Source of the DNA: Paenibacillus sanguinis 2301083 = DSM 16941 | Lineage (GTDB): Bacteria > Bacillota > Bacilli > Paenibacillales > Paenibacillaceae | Length of the DNA stretch: 64,000 bases | Direction: 5' to 3' | Assembly (NCBI RefSeq): GCF_000374825.1 | Contig: NZ_KB895380.1 | Location: 124,001-188,000 of the forward strand | In this document: piece after piece, positions 1 to 7,938 of the stretch | How the letters are laid out: each line of letters opens with the position of its first letter | Numbering within the stretch: position 1 is the first letter of the stretch | Program-made: the position numbers and the translations under genes | Notes under the pieces: generated by a model | Told to the model about the DNA's origin: nothing | Databases searched by the model: none | What the model saw: the letters and a program-made list of their open reading frames with translations, nothing else

Positions 1-818
1 CCCTTAAAATGACTGCGTGCGTTCTCCGAACGGATGACATCTCGTGCGATATCAGGCCGGTTATGGTGAGTATCGTCCCAGACATGGGATGGCTGCTGAT
101 CAGCTACTCTGACCAGGACCACTCCCTCCTTCCAGGCCACGAACTGCGACAGAGTCCATTCGCTAAGCGATAGGTCCCCAATAACAACCAAGTCCACAGC
201 TCCCTTGGTCATGAGCTCCAAATAGCTGGCGAACGGTGCTTGATGTCGATGGTGCTCCAGCGTGGGAAGTCCCTCATGCAAAGGCCCCCGCAGCCGTCCA
301 TCCCCCGGGATGAAAGCGCCTACCTTCAGTCCTTCCGCTTGCAGCCATTTGTTCTGAGCGCGAAACGTGCTCCACTCCAGACCGGTCTCCGGTCGGGGAT
401 AATAATTATGCCAGGCCTCCAGCGCTGTGAAATTGGCCCCTTTCACTCGCAGATCGTTCAGTAATTCCGCGTCAATGGTGCTGGCGTTCAGGGCAACCTG
501 CCAATCCCGGGTAAGCTCAGCAATTTCGGTATTGTCCATGCCGCTATCTATTCTTAAGCCTGTCACGCCATGCTCCTTCAACTGGGCCAAGGAGAAATTA
601 TGGAACGTCCTTGGAGATACATCGACCATCAGCTCCATCTGATGCTCCCCGGCAAATCTGCCGATTCTTCCCAGCGGCTCAAGCAAATCTTCCGGTGCTT
701 CTTCAGGAATCTGCAAAGACGTAAACATGGTGAGAAATCCATGCTTGCGCATTAAATCCATATACTCCAAGGTATCCTCAATGCTTTGCTCTGTTAGTGA
801 AACTAGGAAACCACCCAT
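1..818 (-). CDS. mupG: 6-phospho-N-acetylmuramidase, DUF871/MupG family (3' end outside window)
   Basis: Translation of the minus strand from ATG 818 gives 272 in-frame residues before the window edge. It begins MGGFLVSLTEQSIEDTLEYM and has the DUF871 barrel pattern (LRIDSGMDN, ALEAWHNYYPRPETGL, AFIPGD). Family members are about 360 aa, so the C-terminal quarter is missing. In staphylococci MupG is a cytoplasmic enzyme that splits MurNAc-6P-GlcNAc delivered by the MurP PTS. Here it follows murP and murQ in the same direction, which supports the same role in wall recycling. An AAAGGAG sits 10 bases before the ATG. No murR is visible; it may lie beyond base 1. Confidence 0.85.
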   Translation of the reverse strand, partial: MGGFLVSLTEQSIEDTLEYMDLMRKHGFLTMFTSLQIPEEAPEDLLEPLGRIGRFAGEHQMELMVDVSPRTFHNFSLAQLKEHGVTGLRIDSGMDNTEIAELTRDWQVALNASTIDAELLNDLRVKGANFTALEAWHNYYPRPETGLEWSTFRAQNKWLQAEGLKVGAFIPGDGRLRGPLHEGLPTLEHHRHQAPFASYLELMTKGAVDLVVIGDLSLSEWTLSQFVAWKEGVVLVRVADQQPSHVWDDTHHNRPDIARDVIRSENARSHFK

Positions 819-841
819 GCTCGATCCACTCCTTTTTATTT

Positions 842-2299
842 TCAGGGGTTTGTACAATTACGCCTCCTGAGGTTGTCTTGCTTCCTTCGGTACCCCGAAG
901 AACCAGGTGAACAGGAAGCCAAAAAAGTAAGCAGACCCATTAAATAAATCCACCATTTGCCGTCCGCAATGAGCAAGAGCATTTCAATACCCGTAGCCCC
1001 GATGGCAATTGCTCCGACATTTCCAAAATAACCAATAACCCCTCCGCCAAATGCAGCACCTATACAAGCTGTTACGAAAGGTTTGCCCAGTGGCAGGGTG
1101 ACCCCGTAAATGAGTGGCTCTCCAATCCCCAACACACCTACAGGCAATGCGCCCTTGATAATGTTGGTGAGCGGCTTGTTCTTATAACAACGTATCCACA
1201 AGGCAAGGGCAGCGCCGACTTGTCCCGCTCCGGCCATGGCCAGAATCGGCAACAGAATGGTTACACCGGTCTGATTGATCAGTTCAATGTGAATAGGGGT
1301 CATAATATGATGTAGTCCCAACATGACCATCACGAGCCAGATGCCTCCCAGAATGAACCCGGACAAGGCTCCCCCGACAGACAAAATCCAGTTGACCGCA
1401 TAAAGCAGATTGCTTGCTACGAATCCAGCAAAAGGCATGATGAGAAAAATCGTTAACAGACCGGTAATCACAACGCTAAAGAAGGAAGTTACGATCAAGT
1501 CGATGGAATTGGGCACGATCTTGTGCATTTTTTTCTCTATGACCGATAGAATCCACACTGCGAGAACGACACCAATAATTCCGCCTTGACCGGCAATCAG
1601 CGGATCACCTGTAAACAAGTTGATGATCGGAAAATCCGGCTTCATCCCGGTTAGCAGCGTAGCCCCACCAATGACACCGCCCAACGATGGAGTCGCCCCG
1701 AATTCTCTGGCTGAGTTAATCCCTACGAAGATAGCCATGTAAGAGAAAATCCCGTTCTTCATTACGCTCAAAATAAGGCTAAATTGCTGCCAGCCCTCCC
1801 CTGACAAATGTCCCGACGTGATGAAGTTGCCGATAACGGAAGTGATCCCTGCCAACAAGCCCGCCGCTACGAAAGCCGGAGCTAACGGAATGAAAATATG
1901 AGCAATCGATTTCAAAAAATTCTTGATTGGCGTGTTGTTCCGTTGCTTGTACTTCTCCTTGTTCTCTGCCGCGATGCGGGCAGCTTCTGCCTTATTGTTC
2001 GTCGACTGACCGGAGGCCGCCGTATCCAGTGGAATAATCTCCCCCATCTCCACACCGCTGATATCAGCAATTTCCTTCGCTACCTTACCCACAACACCGG
2101 GACCTACAATAATTTGAAGTGTAGACTCAACAATGACACCTAACACCCCGGGAATTTTCTTCAGTCGCTCAATATCAGCCACATCTTCATCTCTTAAAGT
2201 AAGGCGCACGCGCGTCATGCAATGGGTGACTAATTCGATATTTTGGATGCCGCCAACCGTATTCAGAATCTCTAATGCCAAGTCCTGCTCTTTCCCCAT
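842..2299 (-). CDS. murP: PTS MurNAc/MurNAc-GlcNAc transporter EIIBC (apparent C-terminal frameshift)
   Basis: This is an EIIB domain (about residues 5-85; phospho-Cys in LVTHCMTRVRLTL) followed by an EIIC membrane domain (GIGEPLIYGVTLP). It would import and phosphorylate N-acetylmuramic acid or its disaccharide for MurQ and MupG. ATG 2299 is preferred over TTG 2305 because GGGGGAG lies 6 bases upstream of the ATG. The open frame ends with an unlikely Arg-rich tail. The -1 frame, entered at the T6 run complementary to 921-926, gives a normal EIIC end (FGFLFTWFFGVPKEA) with a stop at 858-860. The true gene therefore probably ends at 858 and this copy has a 1-base lesion, a base-calling error, or slippage. 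Confidence 0.85.
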   Translation of the reverse strand: MGKEQDLALEILNTVGGIQNIELVTHCMTRVRLTLRDEDVADIERLKKIPGVLGVIVESTLQIIVGPGVVGKVAKEIADISGVEMGEIIPLDTAASGQSTNNKAEAARIAAENKEKYKQRNNTPIKNFLKSIAHIFIPLAPAFVAAGLLAGITSVIGNFITSGHLSGEGWQQFSLILSVMKNGIFSYMAIFVGINSAREFGATPSLGGVIGGATLLTGMKPDFPIINLFTGDPLIAGQGGIIGVVLAVWILSVIEKKMHKIVPNSIDLIVTSFFSVVITGLLTIFLIMPFAGFVASNLLYAVNWILSVGGALSGFILGGIWLVMVMLGLHHIMTPIHIELINQTGVTILLPILAMAGAGQVGAALALWIRCYKNKPLTNIIKGALPVGVLGIGEPLIYGVTLPLGKPFVTACIGAAFGGGVIGYFGNVGAIAIGATGIEMLLLIADGKWWIYLMGLLTFLASCSPGSSGYRRKQDNLRRRNCTNP

Positions 2300-2313
2300 G
2301 TTCAACTCCCCCT

Positions 2314-3207
2314 CTATACTTGTTCTAAGGCCTTTCTGATAAAGCCGTCTGACTGTTCAAGCCGCTGTCTCGCTTCTTCACAACTCACTCCTGCAAGCAG
2401 CATCGTGACGGCAACCTTCACTTGATGCCCGCTTAACTCATAATAATTGGAGGCGGTTGCAAAGTCGCAGCCCGCAATCTCGCTGATGATCGATTTTGCC
2501 CGTGTCACCAACTTCTCATTCGTAGGCTGCACATCCACCATCAGATTGCTGTACACCTTGCCGATCCCGATCATGGCTGTAGTAGATATCATGTTCAGCA
2601 CCATTTTTTGTGCTGTCCCAGCCTTGAGTCGGGTGGAGCCCGTTAATACTTCCGGCCCGGTGACAATCTCTATCGGGTATTGAGCATGCTTGCTGATTAC
2701 AGCATCCTGATTACAAGCCAGGCTGGCCGTGGTGGCTCCGATTCCAGCCGCATATTGTAATCCACCGATGACGTAAGGCGTGCGGCCACTGGCTGCGATC
2801 CCGAGAACCGTATCCTTCTCGCTTAGGCTTAGTTTTGCCAAATCCTCCATGGCAAGCTCCGGCGAATCTTCCGCTCCTTCCACAGCCGTACGGATGGCCT
2901 TCTCGCCGCCAGCAATGACTCCCTGTACCATCTCCGGGTTCGTCCCAAAGGTCGGCACACATTCCACAGCATCCAGAATGCCCATGCGACCGCTGGTGCC
3001 TGCTCCTATATAAATGAGCCGTCCTCCCTGCTTAAAGCTACGAATAACGCACCTAGCCACACGTTCAATCTCAGGCAGCTTCGCCTTGACTGCCAGAGAA
3101 ACCTTCGCATCCTCCTCCTGCATGAGCTCCAGAATCTTTCCTGTCGACAACCTGTCCAGGTCTGCTGTACTCGGATTCCTCTTCTCTGTGTTTAAATGAT
3201 TCAGCAT
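2314..3207 (-). CDS. murQ: N-acetylmuramic acid 6-phosphate etherase
   Basis: The 297-aa product has the SIS-domain etherase signatures RLIYIGAGTSGRMGILDAVE (about residues 55-74) and GIAASGRTPYV, close to the roughly 300 aa of Bacillus MurQ. It removes D-lactate from MurNAc-6P to give GlcNAc-6P in the cytoplasm. The ATG at 3207 follows GGAGAGGAG. It is first in the operon murQ-murP-mupG, with about 15 bases to the murP start. The promoter and two RpiR-type palindromes lie just upstream, so repression by a MurR-like protein is likely. Confidence 0.93.
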   Translation of the reverse strand: MLNHLNTEKRNPSTADLDRLSTGKILELMQEEDAKVSLAVKAKLPEIERVARCVIRSFKQGGRLIYIGAGTSGRMGILDAVECVPTFGTNPEMVQGVIAGGEKAIRTAVEGAEDSPELAMEDLAKLSLSEKDTVLGIAASGRTPYVIGGLQYAAGIGATTASLACNQDAVISKHAQYPIEIVTGPEVLTGSTRLKAGTAQKMVLNMISTTAMIGIGKVYSNLMVDVQPTNEKLVTRAKSIISEIAGCDFATASNYYELSGHQVKVAVTMLLAGVSCEEARQRLEQSDGFIRKALEQV

Positions 3208-3249
3208 CCTATCATCTCCTCTCCTATCTGCCCTCAGTGTATATCATCG

Positions 3250-3297
3250 GAAATAAAATTTCAATATATTATAAATTTATTTGTAATTTTATTTCAA
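3250..3297 (-). promoter_or_regulatory. murQ operon promoter with two RpiR/MurR-like operators
   Basis: On the minus strand there is a -35 TTGAAA (3292-3297), an 18-base spacer and a -10 TATAAT (3268-3273). Two 13-bp palindromic sites of form GAAAT-N3-ATTTC flank the -10: GAAATAAAATTTC at 3250-3262 (perfect) and, read on the minus strand, GAAATAAAATTAC at 3283-3295 (one mismatch). Their centres are 33 bases apart. One overlaps the -35 and the other covers the start region, which fits a repressor. Assignment to MurR is inferred from the operon content. Confidence 0.6.
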
Positions 3298-3305
3298 AGC
3301 ATGAT

Positions 3306-3341
3306 AAAAAAAGAACCCACCGGCCATCAACCAGTAAGTTC
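3306..3341 (-). terminator. Rho-independent terminator after small membrane protein gene
   Basis: On the minus strand an 11-bp stem (GAACTTACTGG with CCGGTGGGTTC, including G-U pairs) and a 7-base loop are followed by T7. It ends transcription of the 3405-3590 gene just before the murQ promoter. Confidence 0.8.
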
Positions 3342-3404
3342 CCCTTTTCATTTCCGCCTCAGTTCTATCCCGTTCCCACACGTTCACCGTGCCGCTGGCG
3401 CTGG

Positions 3405-3590
3405 CTACCTCTGCCGATTCTTCGTGAACCGGACATACACCAGAATCGCCGCAATTATCATGGCCAAGAAGCCGACATTGGTCGCCGGCTCTTTAGCCAT
3501 TCCCAGCAGCATACAAAGGTTGGTTACCAAATTATTAGTCAGGATGGCAATCAAAATCAGAAAAATCGGCCGCCACAAATTAAATCTCAT
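3405..3590 (-). CDS. Small two-helix membrane protein, unknown function
   Basis: The 61-aa product starts MRFNLWRPIFLILIAIL and has two hydrophobic segments (about residues 7-29 and 39-54) with a basic C-terminus (RFTKNRQR). ATG 3590 is chosen. The frame also opens at a TTG at 3623, but that codon has no Shine-Dalgarno and lies inside a palindromic repeat. I do not recognise a family. It is followed by its own strong terminator, which supports a real single-gene transcript. Confidence 0.55.
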   Translation of the reverse strand: MRFNLWRPIFLILIAILTNNLVTNLCMLLGMAKEPATNVGFLAMIIAAILVYVRFTKNRQR

Positions 3591-3617
3591 TTCCCCACGC
3601 CACTCCCCATAATTGTG

Positions 3618-3869
3618 GCTCAAAACCGAAATCAGTGCTTGTCATGGGGACGATGGGGCGCTGCGGGTTCGTAGGGTTCTTCCGATCGCTGCCCCTCATG
3701 GATTTTCCTGATTCAATTAATTCTTATAAGGTTGAAATCCACTCGCAAAGGCGAACAAGCGTAGGCTTTCGATGTAGCTTTCTTTCAGAAAGCTTTAAGT
3801 TTCTCCAGAATCCCTACGACCCTCCGCTCTATACATCCCTGTTGGCAAGCACTGATTTTTAGTTTGAGC
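3618..3869. repeat. Long imperfect palindromic intergenic repeat, copy 1
   Basis: The 252-bp ends are inverted repeats: 3618-3641 matches the complement of 3846-3869 at 21 of 24 positions. Inner arms also pair (a GTAGGGTTCTT-like segment near 3669 with AGAATCCCTAC near 3815), and there is a small hairpin around CTTTCAGAAAG. Bases 3690-3760 are clearly similar to the complement of 47035-47110, so this is a dispersed family. No ORF of note lies inside. It fills most of the gap between the small membrane protein gene and ydjI. Confidence 0.7.
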
Positions 3870-3990
3870 CGTAATTGTTATGCGCTTTCTTGAGTTCGAC
3901 TTATATAGCATCATAACATAAATCAAGTTCCTGATCGAAGCCTGACAATCCGGGCCAACTTACTTACGCCTCACTTGAGTGCGCCTCGTG

Positions 3991-4965
3991 TTATGCCAGC
4001 TTCTGTCCGCAATTGGAGCAGAAATTCGCCCCTTCATTTTTTGCTCCGCAATTTGGACAGAAATTCGGCTTTTTGGCACCGCTATTCCCACTACCGGACG
4101 CAGATGGAGAAGCGGACTGCCCCTCATTCATGTTCTTCATCATTTCCTTGGCTATGTTCATGCCCATCATCATACCAGCCATATCGGAAGCGGCCCCGGC
4201 GCCTTGTACTTTACCGGAAGCCATGCCATCGGTCATGCTGACCTGCTGGTATTTGGACAAATTGCCGATCATCTCATGTGAAGCTGTCTTGTTAATCATA
4301 TCCTGAATTTCCTTCGGATAATTGAAGCTCATCACCTGGAAGCCGGTAATGGCAAGCCCGTCATCCATCACCTGCATATCCAGATCCTCACGAATACCTC
4401 GGGCAATCTCCGCACTGTTCGCTTGCAGGTTGAACATATCCTTGCCTTCCCGACTAATCCACTTCATCAGCAGCTGATCCAGCACAGAAGTTATCCGGAT
4501 TTTCACGTCCTCTACCAGATAACTTTGCTTGATGCCCGCCACCTTATCAATCATTGTCACATAATCATTCACCTTGAAGTTAAACGTTCCGTTGGCCCGG
4601 ATGGGCATTCCCCCCGGCAATTGCGGCGTCGGAATCAGCACCGGATTCTGGGTTCCCCAACGAACGGTGAATTCCTTCGTATTCACGAACAGGACCTCTA
4701 CTCGCATTCCGCTGTTAAAGCCAAATTTGAAGCCCTTCAAGGTGGAGAGGAACGGCACAATTTCAGATTCCACATTGAACTCGCCATCATCCTTGAAGAT
4801 CCCCTCAATCTTGCCATTGTTGAGGAAGATCGCATCTTGTCCCGGGCGAATAATCAGCTTACTACCCTTCTTGATCTCTCGGTTGTTCCATTTCCAGAAG
4901 ATCATATCGTCCCGGAATTCTTCCCATTCGACTACGTTGGCAAACTGATTTTTAAAAAAGCTCAT
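3991..4965 (-). CDS. ydjI: SPFH/virion-core-like zinc-ribbon protein YdjI
   Basis: The 324-aa product has an SPFH/band-7-like domain from residue 1 to about 220 and ends in a four-cysteine ribbon, CPNCGAKNEGANFCSNCGQ. B. subtilis YdjI is about the same length. In that organism YdjI works with PspA at stressed membranes and is recruited through YdjG and YdjH. ATG 4965 (MSFFKNQFANVVEWEE) is preferred to GTG 4974 because GAAGGG is 10 bases upstream of the ATG. A low-complexity Ser/Gly linker precedes the ribbon. It is last in the pspA-ydjG-ydjH-ydjI order, with 18 bases to ydjH. Confidence 0.88.
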   Translation of the reverse strand: MSFFKNQFANVVEWEEFRDDMIFWKWNNREIKKGSKLIIRPGQDAIFLNNGKIEGIFKDDGEFNVESEIVPFLSTLKGFKFGFNSGMRVEVLFVNTKEFTVRWGTQNPVLIPTPQLPGGMPIRANGTFNFKVNDYVTMIDKVAGIKQSYLVEDVKIRITSVLDQLLMKWISREGKDMFNLQANSAEIARGIREDLDMQVMDDGLAITGFQVMSFNYPKEIQDMINKTASHEMIGNLSKYQQVSMTDGMASGKVQGAGAASDMAGMMMGMNIAKEMMKNMNEGQSASPSASGSGNSGAKKPNFCPNCGAKNEGANFCSNCGQKLA

Positions 4966-4983
4966 GCTTCCCACACCCTTCTG

Positions 4984-5802
4984 TTAAAATGACCCCCGGC
5001 TGCCGCTATGCGAATGCCCGCCTCCGGTTGTTCCACCGCCGCCCCCACCGCTGCTGCTCTTCTGAATCTTCGTCTTTGTGACCGTCGTGCGCAGATATTG
5101 ATCTTGTCGACCTAATATGCCAGACTTCCCTCGATCCTCATACGTAGCTCCACTGACCGTCACCCGTCCGCCGGAGCGATATGCCATAACCCCAACAGCA
5201 ACCACGCCAATCACCAAGGCCGCACCAAGCTGGAACCAGCCATCAAACAAAATATTGTCGGGATTAACCCCCGGCTTGAAGCCCATATAACGATGTGCCG
5301 TCAGGATATATTCCTCAAAGGCTTGTCTGTAATCCCCCGCCGATAGCATCGGTGTAATGTGATTGCGGATTTTATCCAATCGCCCATCATCCAAGTAGTC
5401 CTCTGCCTTATAGAATCCCGCCAAGTAAATGTCCCGACTCAACATATCCAGCGTCAGTATAACCGTGTTGCCGTGGGCTTTATCATACCCCGGTGCCCGC
5501 TCGTCATAGAAATCTTCAGTGAGCTTCACCACGTCCTCGCTCTCGGGGTTATTGGTCGTGTAGACGATAATATCTGTCTCCCGCTCAGCTCCATAGCTAC
5601 GGGCCATCTCTGTCAGCGCAGCAACATCCGCTGCACTAAGCAACCCGGCCTCGTCGTAAATCAGTCGCTTATCTGCGCCGCCAGCAGCACCCGCTACCCC
5701 GGCTAATAAGGGCCCGCAGGTGAAGCTAACCAGGAGCAGCAGAAGTGCTGTAATTGCTATCAGACGCTTGCTCCAGCCATAAGGATATCTTCGTGCACTC
5801 AC
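4984..5802 (-). CDS. ydjH: TPM-domain membrane protein YdjH
   Basis: The 272-aa product has an N-terminal signal/anchor helix (about residues 15-37), an extracytoplasmic TPM domain (LIYDEAGLLSAADVAALTEM, then DIIVYTTN and VILTLD), a second transmembrane helix near 190-208, and a Gly/Ser/His-rich tail (GGGGGGTTGGGHSHSGS). GTG 5802 is chosen because GGAGGT is 8 bases upstream and it forms a GTGA overlap with the ydjG stop; the frame also opens at TTG 5826. TPM proteins include phosphatase-like folds. The likely role is membrane docking of PspA/YdjI under stress. Confidence 0.85.
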   Translation of the reverse strand: MSARRYPYGWSKRLIAITALLLLLVSFTCGPLLAGVAGAAGGADKRLIYDEAGLLSAADVAALTEMARSYGAERETDIIVYTTNNPESEDVVKLTEDFYDERAPGYDKAHGNTVILTLDMLSRDIYLAGFYKAEDYLDDGRLDKIRNHITPMLSAGDYRQAFEEYILTAHRYMGFKPGVNPDNILFDGWFQLGAALVIGVVAVGVMAYRSGGRVTVSGATYEDRGKSGILGRQDQYLRTTVTKTKIQKSSSGGGGGGTTGGGHSHSGSRGSF

Positions 5803-6830
5803 AGGAATCCACCTCCCATTAGCCAAGAGACCATTTTAAGCAACAGAAGAGATACACCTGAAATACCCGCAAACCAGGCGGCCATTTTCCCTTTGCTAAG
5901 TGGAGGCTTGCCCACAACCTTCCCCGTCTGTCCGTTCATGGCGAAGGTATACTCCGAGCGGTTGAAATCATAGATGAACATCCACACCGGGAGCAGCACA
6001 TAATCATTACGTTTCACATCCGTATCAATTCGCTTGTCAGTAAAGCTTACGCTGGCATATCCCGAAACCGTGGAAGACAAAAAGGATTCGATATAAGGCC
6101 TAACCTTCTCCTTGACCCGAGGGAACAATTGCTCACCGGTATAACTGTATTTTTCCGCAATATACCCGGCAAGATACGGAGTTCTGAATTCTTTGAGCTT
6201 ATCATATGGGAAGGGCTCCAGCCGATCCATCAGCTTGTCATTCATCTTCTCCGATGCATCAATCGGCACCCGCACGTAGTCAACATTCAGTTTCCGATAG
6301 ATGGCGAAGTGATCCGTCTCGGTATAGCGGTAATCACCTCGTGTATAGCTTCTCACCTTGGTTGCATGGCCCTGGGCCTCTACCCGATTATGCAGGTCGT
6401 ATAACCAGAACGGGACGTAAATCCCGGTAATGCCCTTGATCCGATTCGCCGCCATGAAGGCCCGTGGCGTCAGCAAACCTCTTCTGCACCACTTCCTGAA
6501 TGCCTCCTTGGCTTCTTCCTTACTGATCGCAAAAGGAATGACCTTTACCGGGGCCAGTGTTCCGCTCAGACGATCGCTCAGCACGACGGCCGACCCGCAA
6601 AAGGTGCAGGTAGTCGCACTTGTCTCCGGTTCCGTCACAAGGACCGCGCCGCAGCTTTCACAATGATATTCCTTAACCTCGTTGTCGGTATAGACCTGCT
6701 GCTTGAGCGGATCAGGAATTTGCTCGATATTGTCCTGCCGCCCGCAGCTTGGACAGCTTAGCTGCCCTGTCACGCTATCAAAGCGCATGCCACTGCCGCA
6801 GTTGGGACATTTATACTCGATGACCGGCAT
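5799..6830 (-). CDS. ydjG: Zinc-ribbon membrane protein YdjG
   Basis: The 343-aa product has two N-terminal zinc ribbons (YKCPNCGSGM...LSCPSCGR, residues 8-32; YHCESCGAVL...CTFCGS, about 55-79), a central globular region with PVKVIPF and YVPFWLYDL, and a C-terminal transmembrane helix (about 318-338). This matches B. subtilis YdjG in length and domain order. The start ATG is followed by PVIEYKCPNCG. It is translationally coupled to ydjH. A 165-bp palindromic repeat separates it from pspA, so expression may be uncoupled from pspA or the hairpin may act as a processing site. Confidence 0.87.
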   Translation of the reverse strand: MPVIEYKCPNCGSGMRFDSVTGQLSCPSCGRQDNIEQIPDPLKQQVYTDNEVKEYHCESCGAVLVTEPETSATTCTFCGSAVVLSDRLSGTLAPVKVIPFAISKEEAKEAFRKWCRRGLLTPRAFMAANRIKGITGIYVPFWLYDLHNRVEAQGHATKVRSYTRGDYRYTETDHFAIYRKLNVDYVRVPIDASEKMNDKLMDRLEPFPYDKLKEFRTPYLAGYIAEKYSYTGEQLFPRVKEKVRPYIESFLSSTVSGYASVSFTDKRIDTDVKRNDYVLLPVWMFIYDFNRSEYTFAMNGQTGKVVGKPPLSKGKMAAWFAGISGVSLLLLKMVSWLMGGGFL

Positions 6831-6857
6831 TTACTCACCTCAATCTATAAGTACGTA

Positions 6858-7022
6858 TTCAAAAAGTCGGGTATACAGGACCGAGAAGGTTGGATAAAGC
6901 TAGGGACTGAGTAGCGGAGCGTAGAGATATCTACGTGAGCAACGGAAGGCCCAGCTGAATTCAAGATTCGATGTCGAATCTACTCCTTGAACAACTCCGT
7001 CCTGTGAAGACGACTTTTTGAA
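6858..7022. repeat. Palindromic intergenic repeat between pspA and ydjG
   Basis: The ends are a perfect 12-bp inverted repeat, TTCAAAAAGTCG (6858-6869) and CGACTTTTTGAA (7011-7022). Inner arms ACAGGAC and GTCCTGT and an internal stem AGATTCGATGTCGAATCT also pair. It carries no ORF. It looks like a mobile or structured element inserted inside an operon. Confidence 0.65.
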
Positions 7023-7041
7023 CAACCTCTATAAGTAATTC

Positions 7042-7776
7042 TCAGGATTCCTTATTCAATTTCGCCTTCAAGGCCGCAAGTTCTTCCTCGGGCGAGACAG
7101 CTTCAGGCTCGGCTTGCCCTGAGGCTTGGTTGACCTCCTCTGGAGCAGCTTGAGCTTCTTTCGCTGCCTGGGTGTCGCGCTCTAGCTGAGCCATCAGCTC
7201 ATCCAGATCATCCTCACGTGTGCCCCCTCGAAGCTCGGCGAGTGCCAGGGCTTCGTTCAAGGCAAGCTCGGCCTTCTCCTCCATAGCCCGGAAGCTGGAC
7301 CGTTCGCCAGCCACTGCATTCTTCCGCTGCCATGCCTCCGCCTCTGCAAGCTTGCCCTGTAGCACAGCGCGCCGCGACTCCAGCTCATTCACATCAGCCT
7401 CAAGCTTTGCCTGCATTTGTCCTAGCTTGCTTGCCTGATCTACCGCCTCTTCGTAAGCGGCTTGCCGATTGCTGCGTTCCTCTGCCTGCGCAGCCTTACG
7501 CTGCAAGAACTTCAGCGCTCCCTCATCATCACCGGATTCCGCCGCTTTCTCGGCATAACGCTGCAGCTTGCGGATATCCGCCTCGCATTCCTCAAGCGAC
7601 CGCCTGGCCCGACCCACCGCTGCTTTAAGTGAAGCCGATTCGGCCCGTACCTGGCCCAAATCCAGATGCACCTGCCTCATATATTCATCTACCGCTGCCC
7701 CCGGCTCCTTGGCACCCTCTAGCATCGAGCCGATATTGGCCCGCATAACATCCCGAAACCTCGATAAGATTCCCAC
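7042..7776 (-). CDS. pspA: Phage-shock protein A (PspA/IM30 family)
   Basis: The 244-aa product starts MGILSRFRDVMRANIGSMLE and is almost entirely predicted coiled coil (Ala/Glu/Lys/Arg rich, e.g. LQRKAAQAEERSNRQAAYEE) with an acidic tail. The N-terminal amphipathic helix and length fit Bacillus PspA, a peripheral membrane ESCRT-III-like oligomer that protects stressed membranes. GTG 7776 is chosen because AAGGAGG is 7 bases upstream; the 19 residues before it in frame lack homology. It heads the ydj operon. A SigW-like promoter lies about 40 bases upstream. Confidence 0.9.
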   Translation of the reverse strand: MGILSRFRDVMRANIGSMLEGAKEPGAAVDEYMRQVHLDLGQVRAESASLKAAVGRARRSLEECEADIRKLQRYAEKAAESGDDEGALKFLQRKAAQAEERSNRQAAYEEAVDQASKLGQMQAKLEADVNELESRRAVLQGKLAEAEAWQRKNAVAGERSSFRAMEEKAELALNEALALAELRGGTREDDLDELMAQLERDTQAAKEAQAAPEEVNQASGQAEPEAVSPEEELAALKAKLNKES

Positions 7777-7813
7777 GTCCGTTCCTCCTTCGATGGTTGT
7801 GTATTTACTTAAT

Positions 7814-7842
7814 AATACATGACAATGAACCAATTGGTTTCA
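7814..7842 (-). promoter_or_regulatory. Candidate ECF (SigW-type) promoter of pspA
   Basis: On the minus strand TGAAAC (complement of 7837-7842) is followed 17 bases later by TGTATT (complement of 7814-7819). SigW promoters usually read TGAAAC-N16-CGTA, so the -10 is imperfect. The B. subtilis pspA-ydjGHI operon is known to be SigW-dependent. Confidence 0.4.
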
Positions 7843-7869
7843 TCAAGGCCGGAAAAGAAATTTAATATA

Positions 7870-7917
7870 TCAAAAAAAGCGTCCTTCCATCCGCTATTTG
7901 CGGTACGAACGACGCTT
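7870..7917 (-). terminator. Rho-independent terminator after vanZ-like gene
   Basis: On the minus strand AAGCGTC pairs with GACGCTT, with an inner CCGC/GCGG stem, followed by T7. It separates the vanZ-like gene from pspA. Confidence 0.8.
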
Positions 7918-7938
7918 CTCCAGCTTCTGCGCTCCCAG

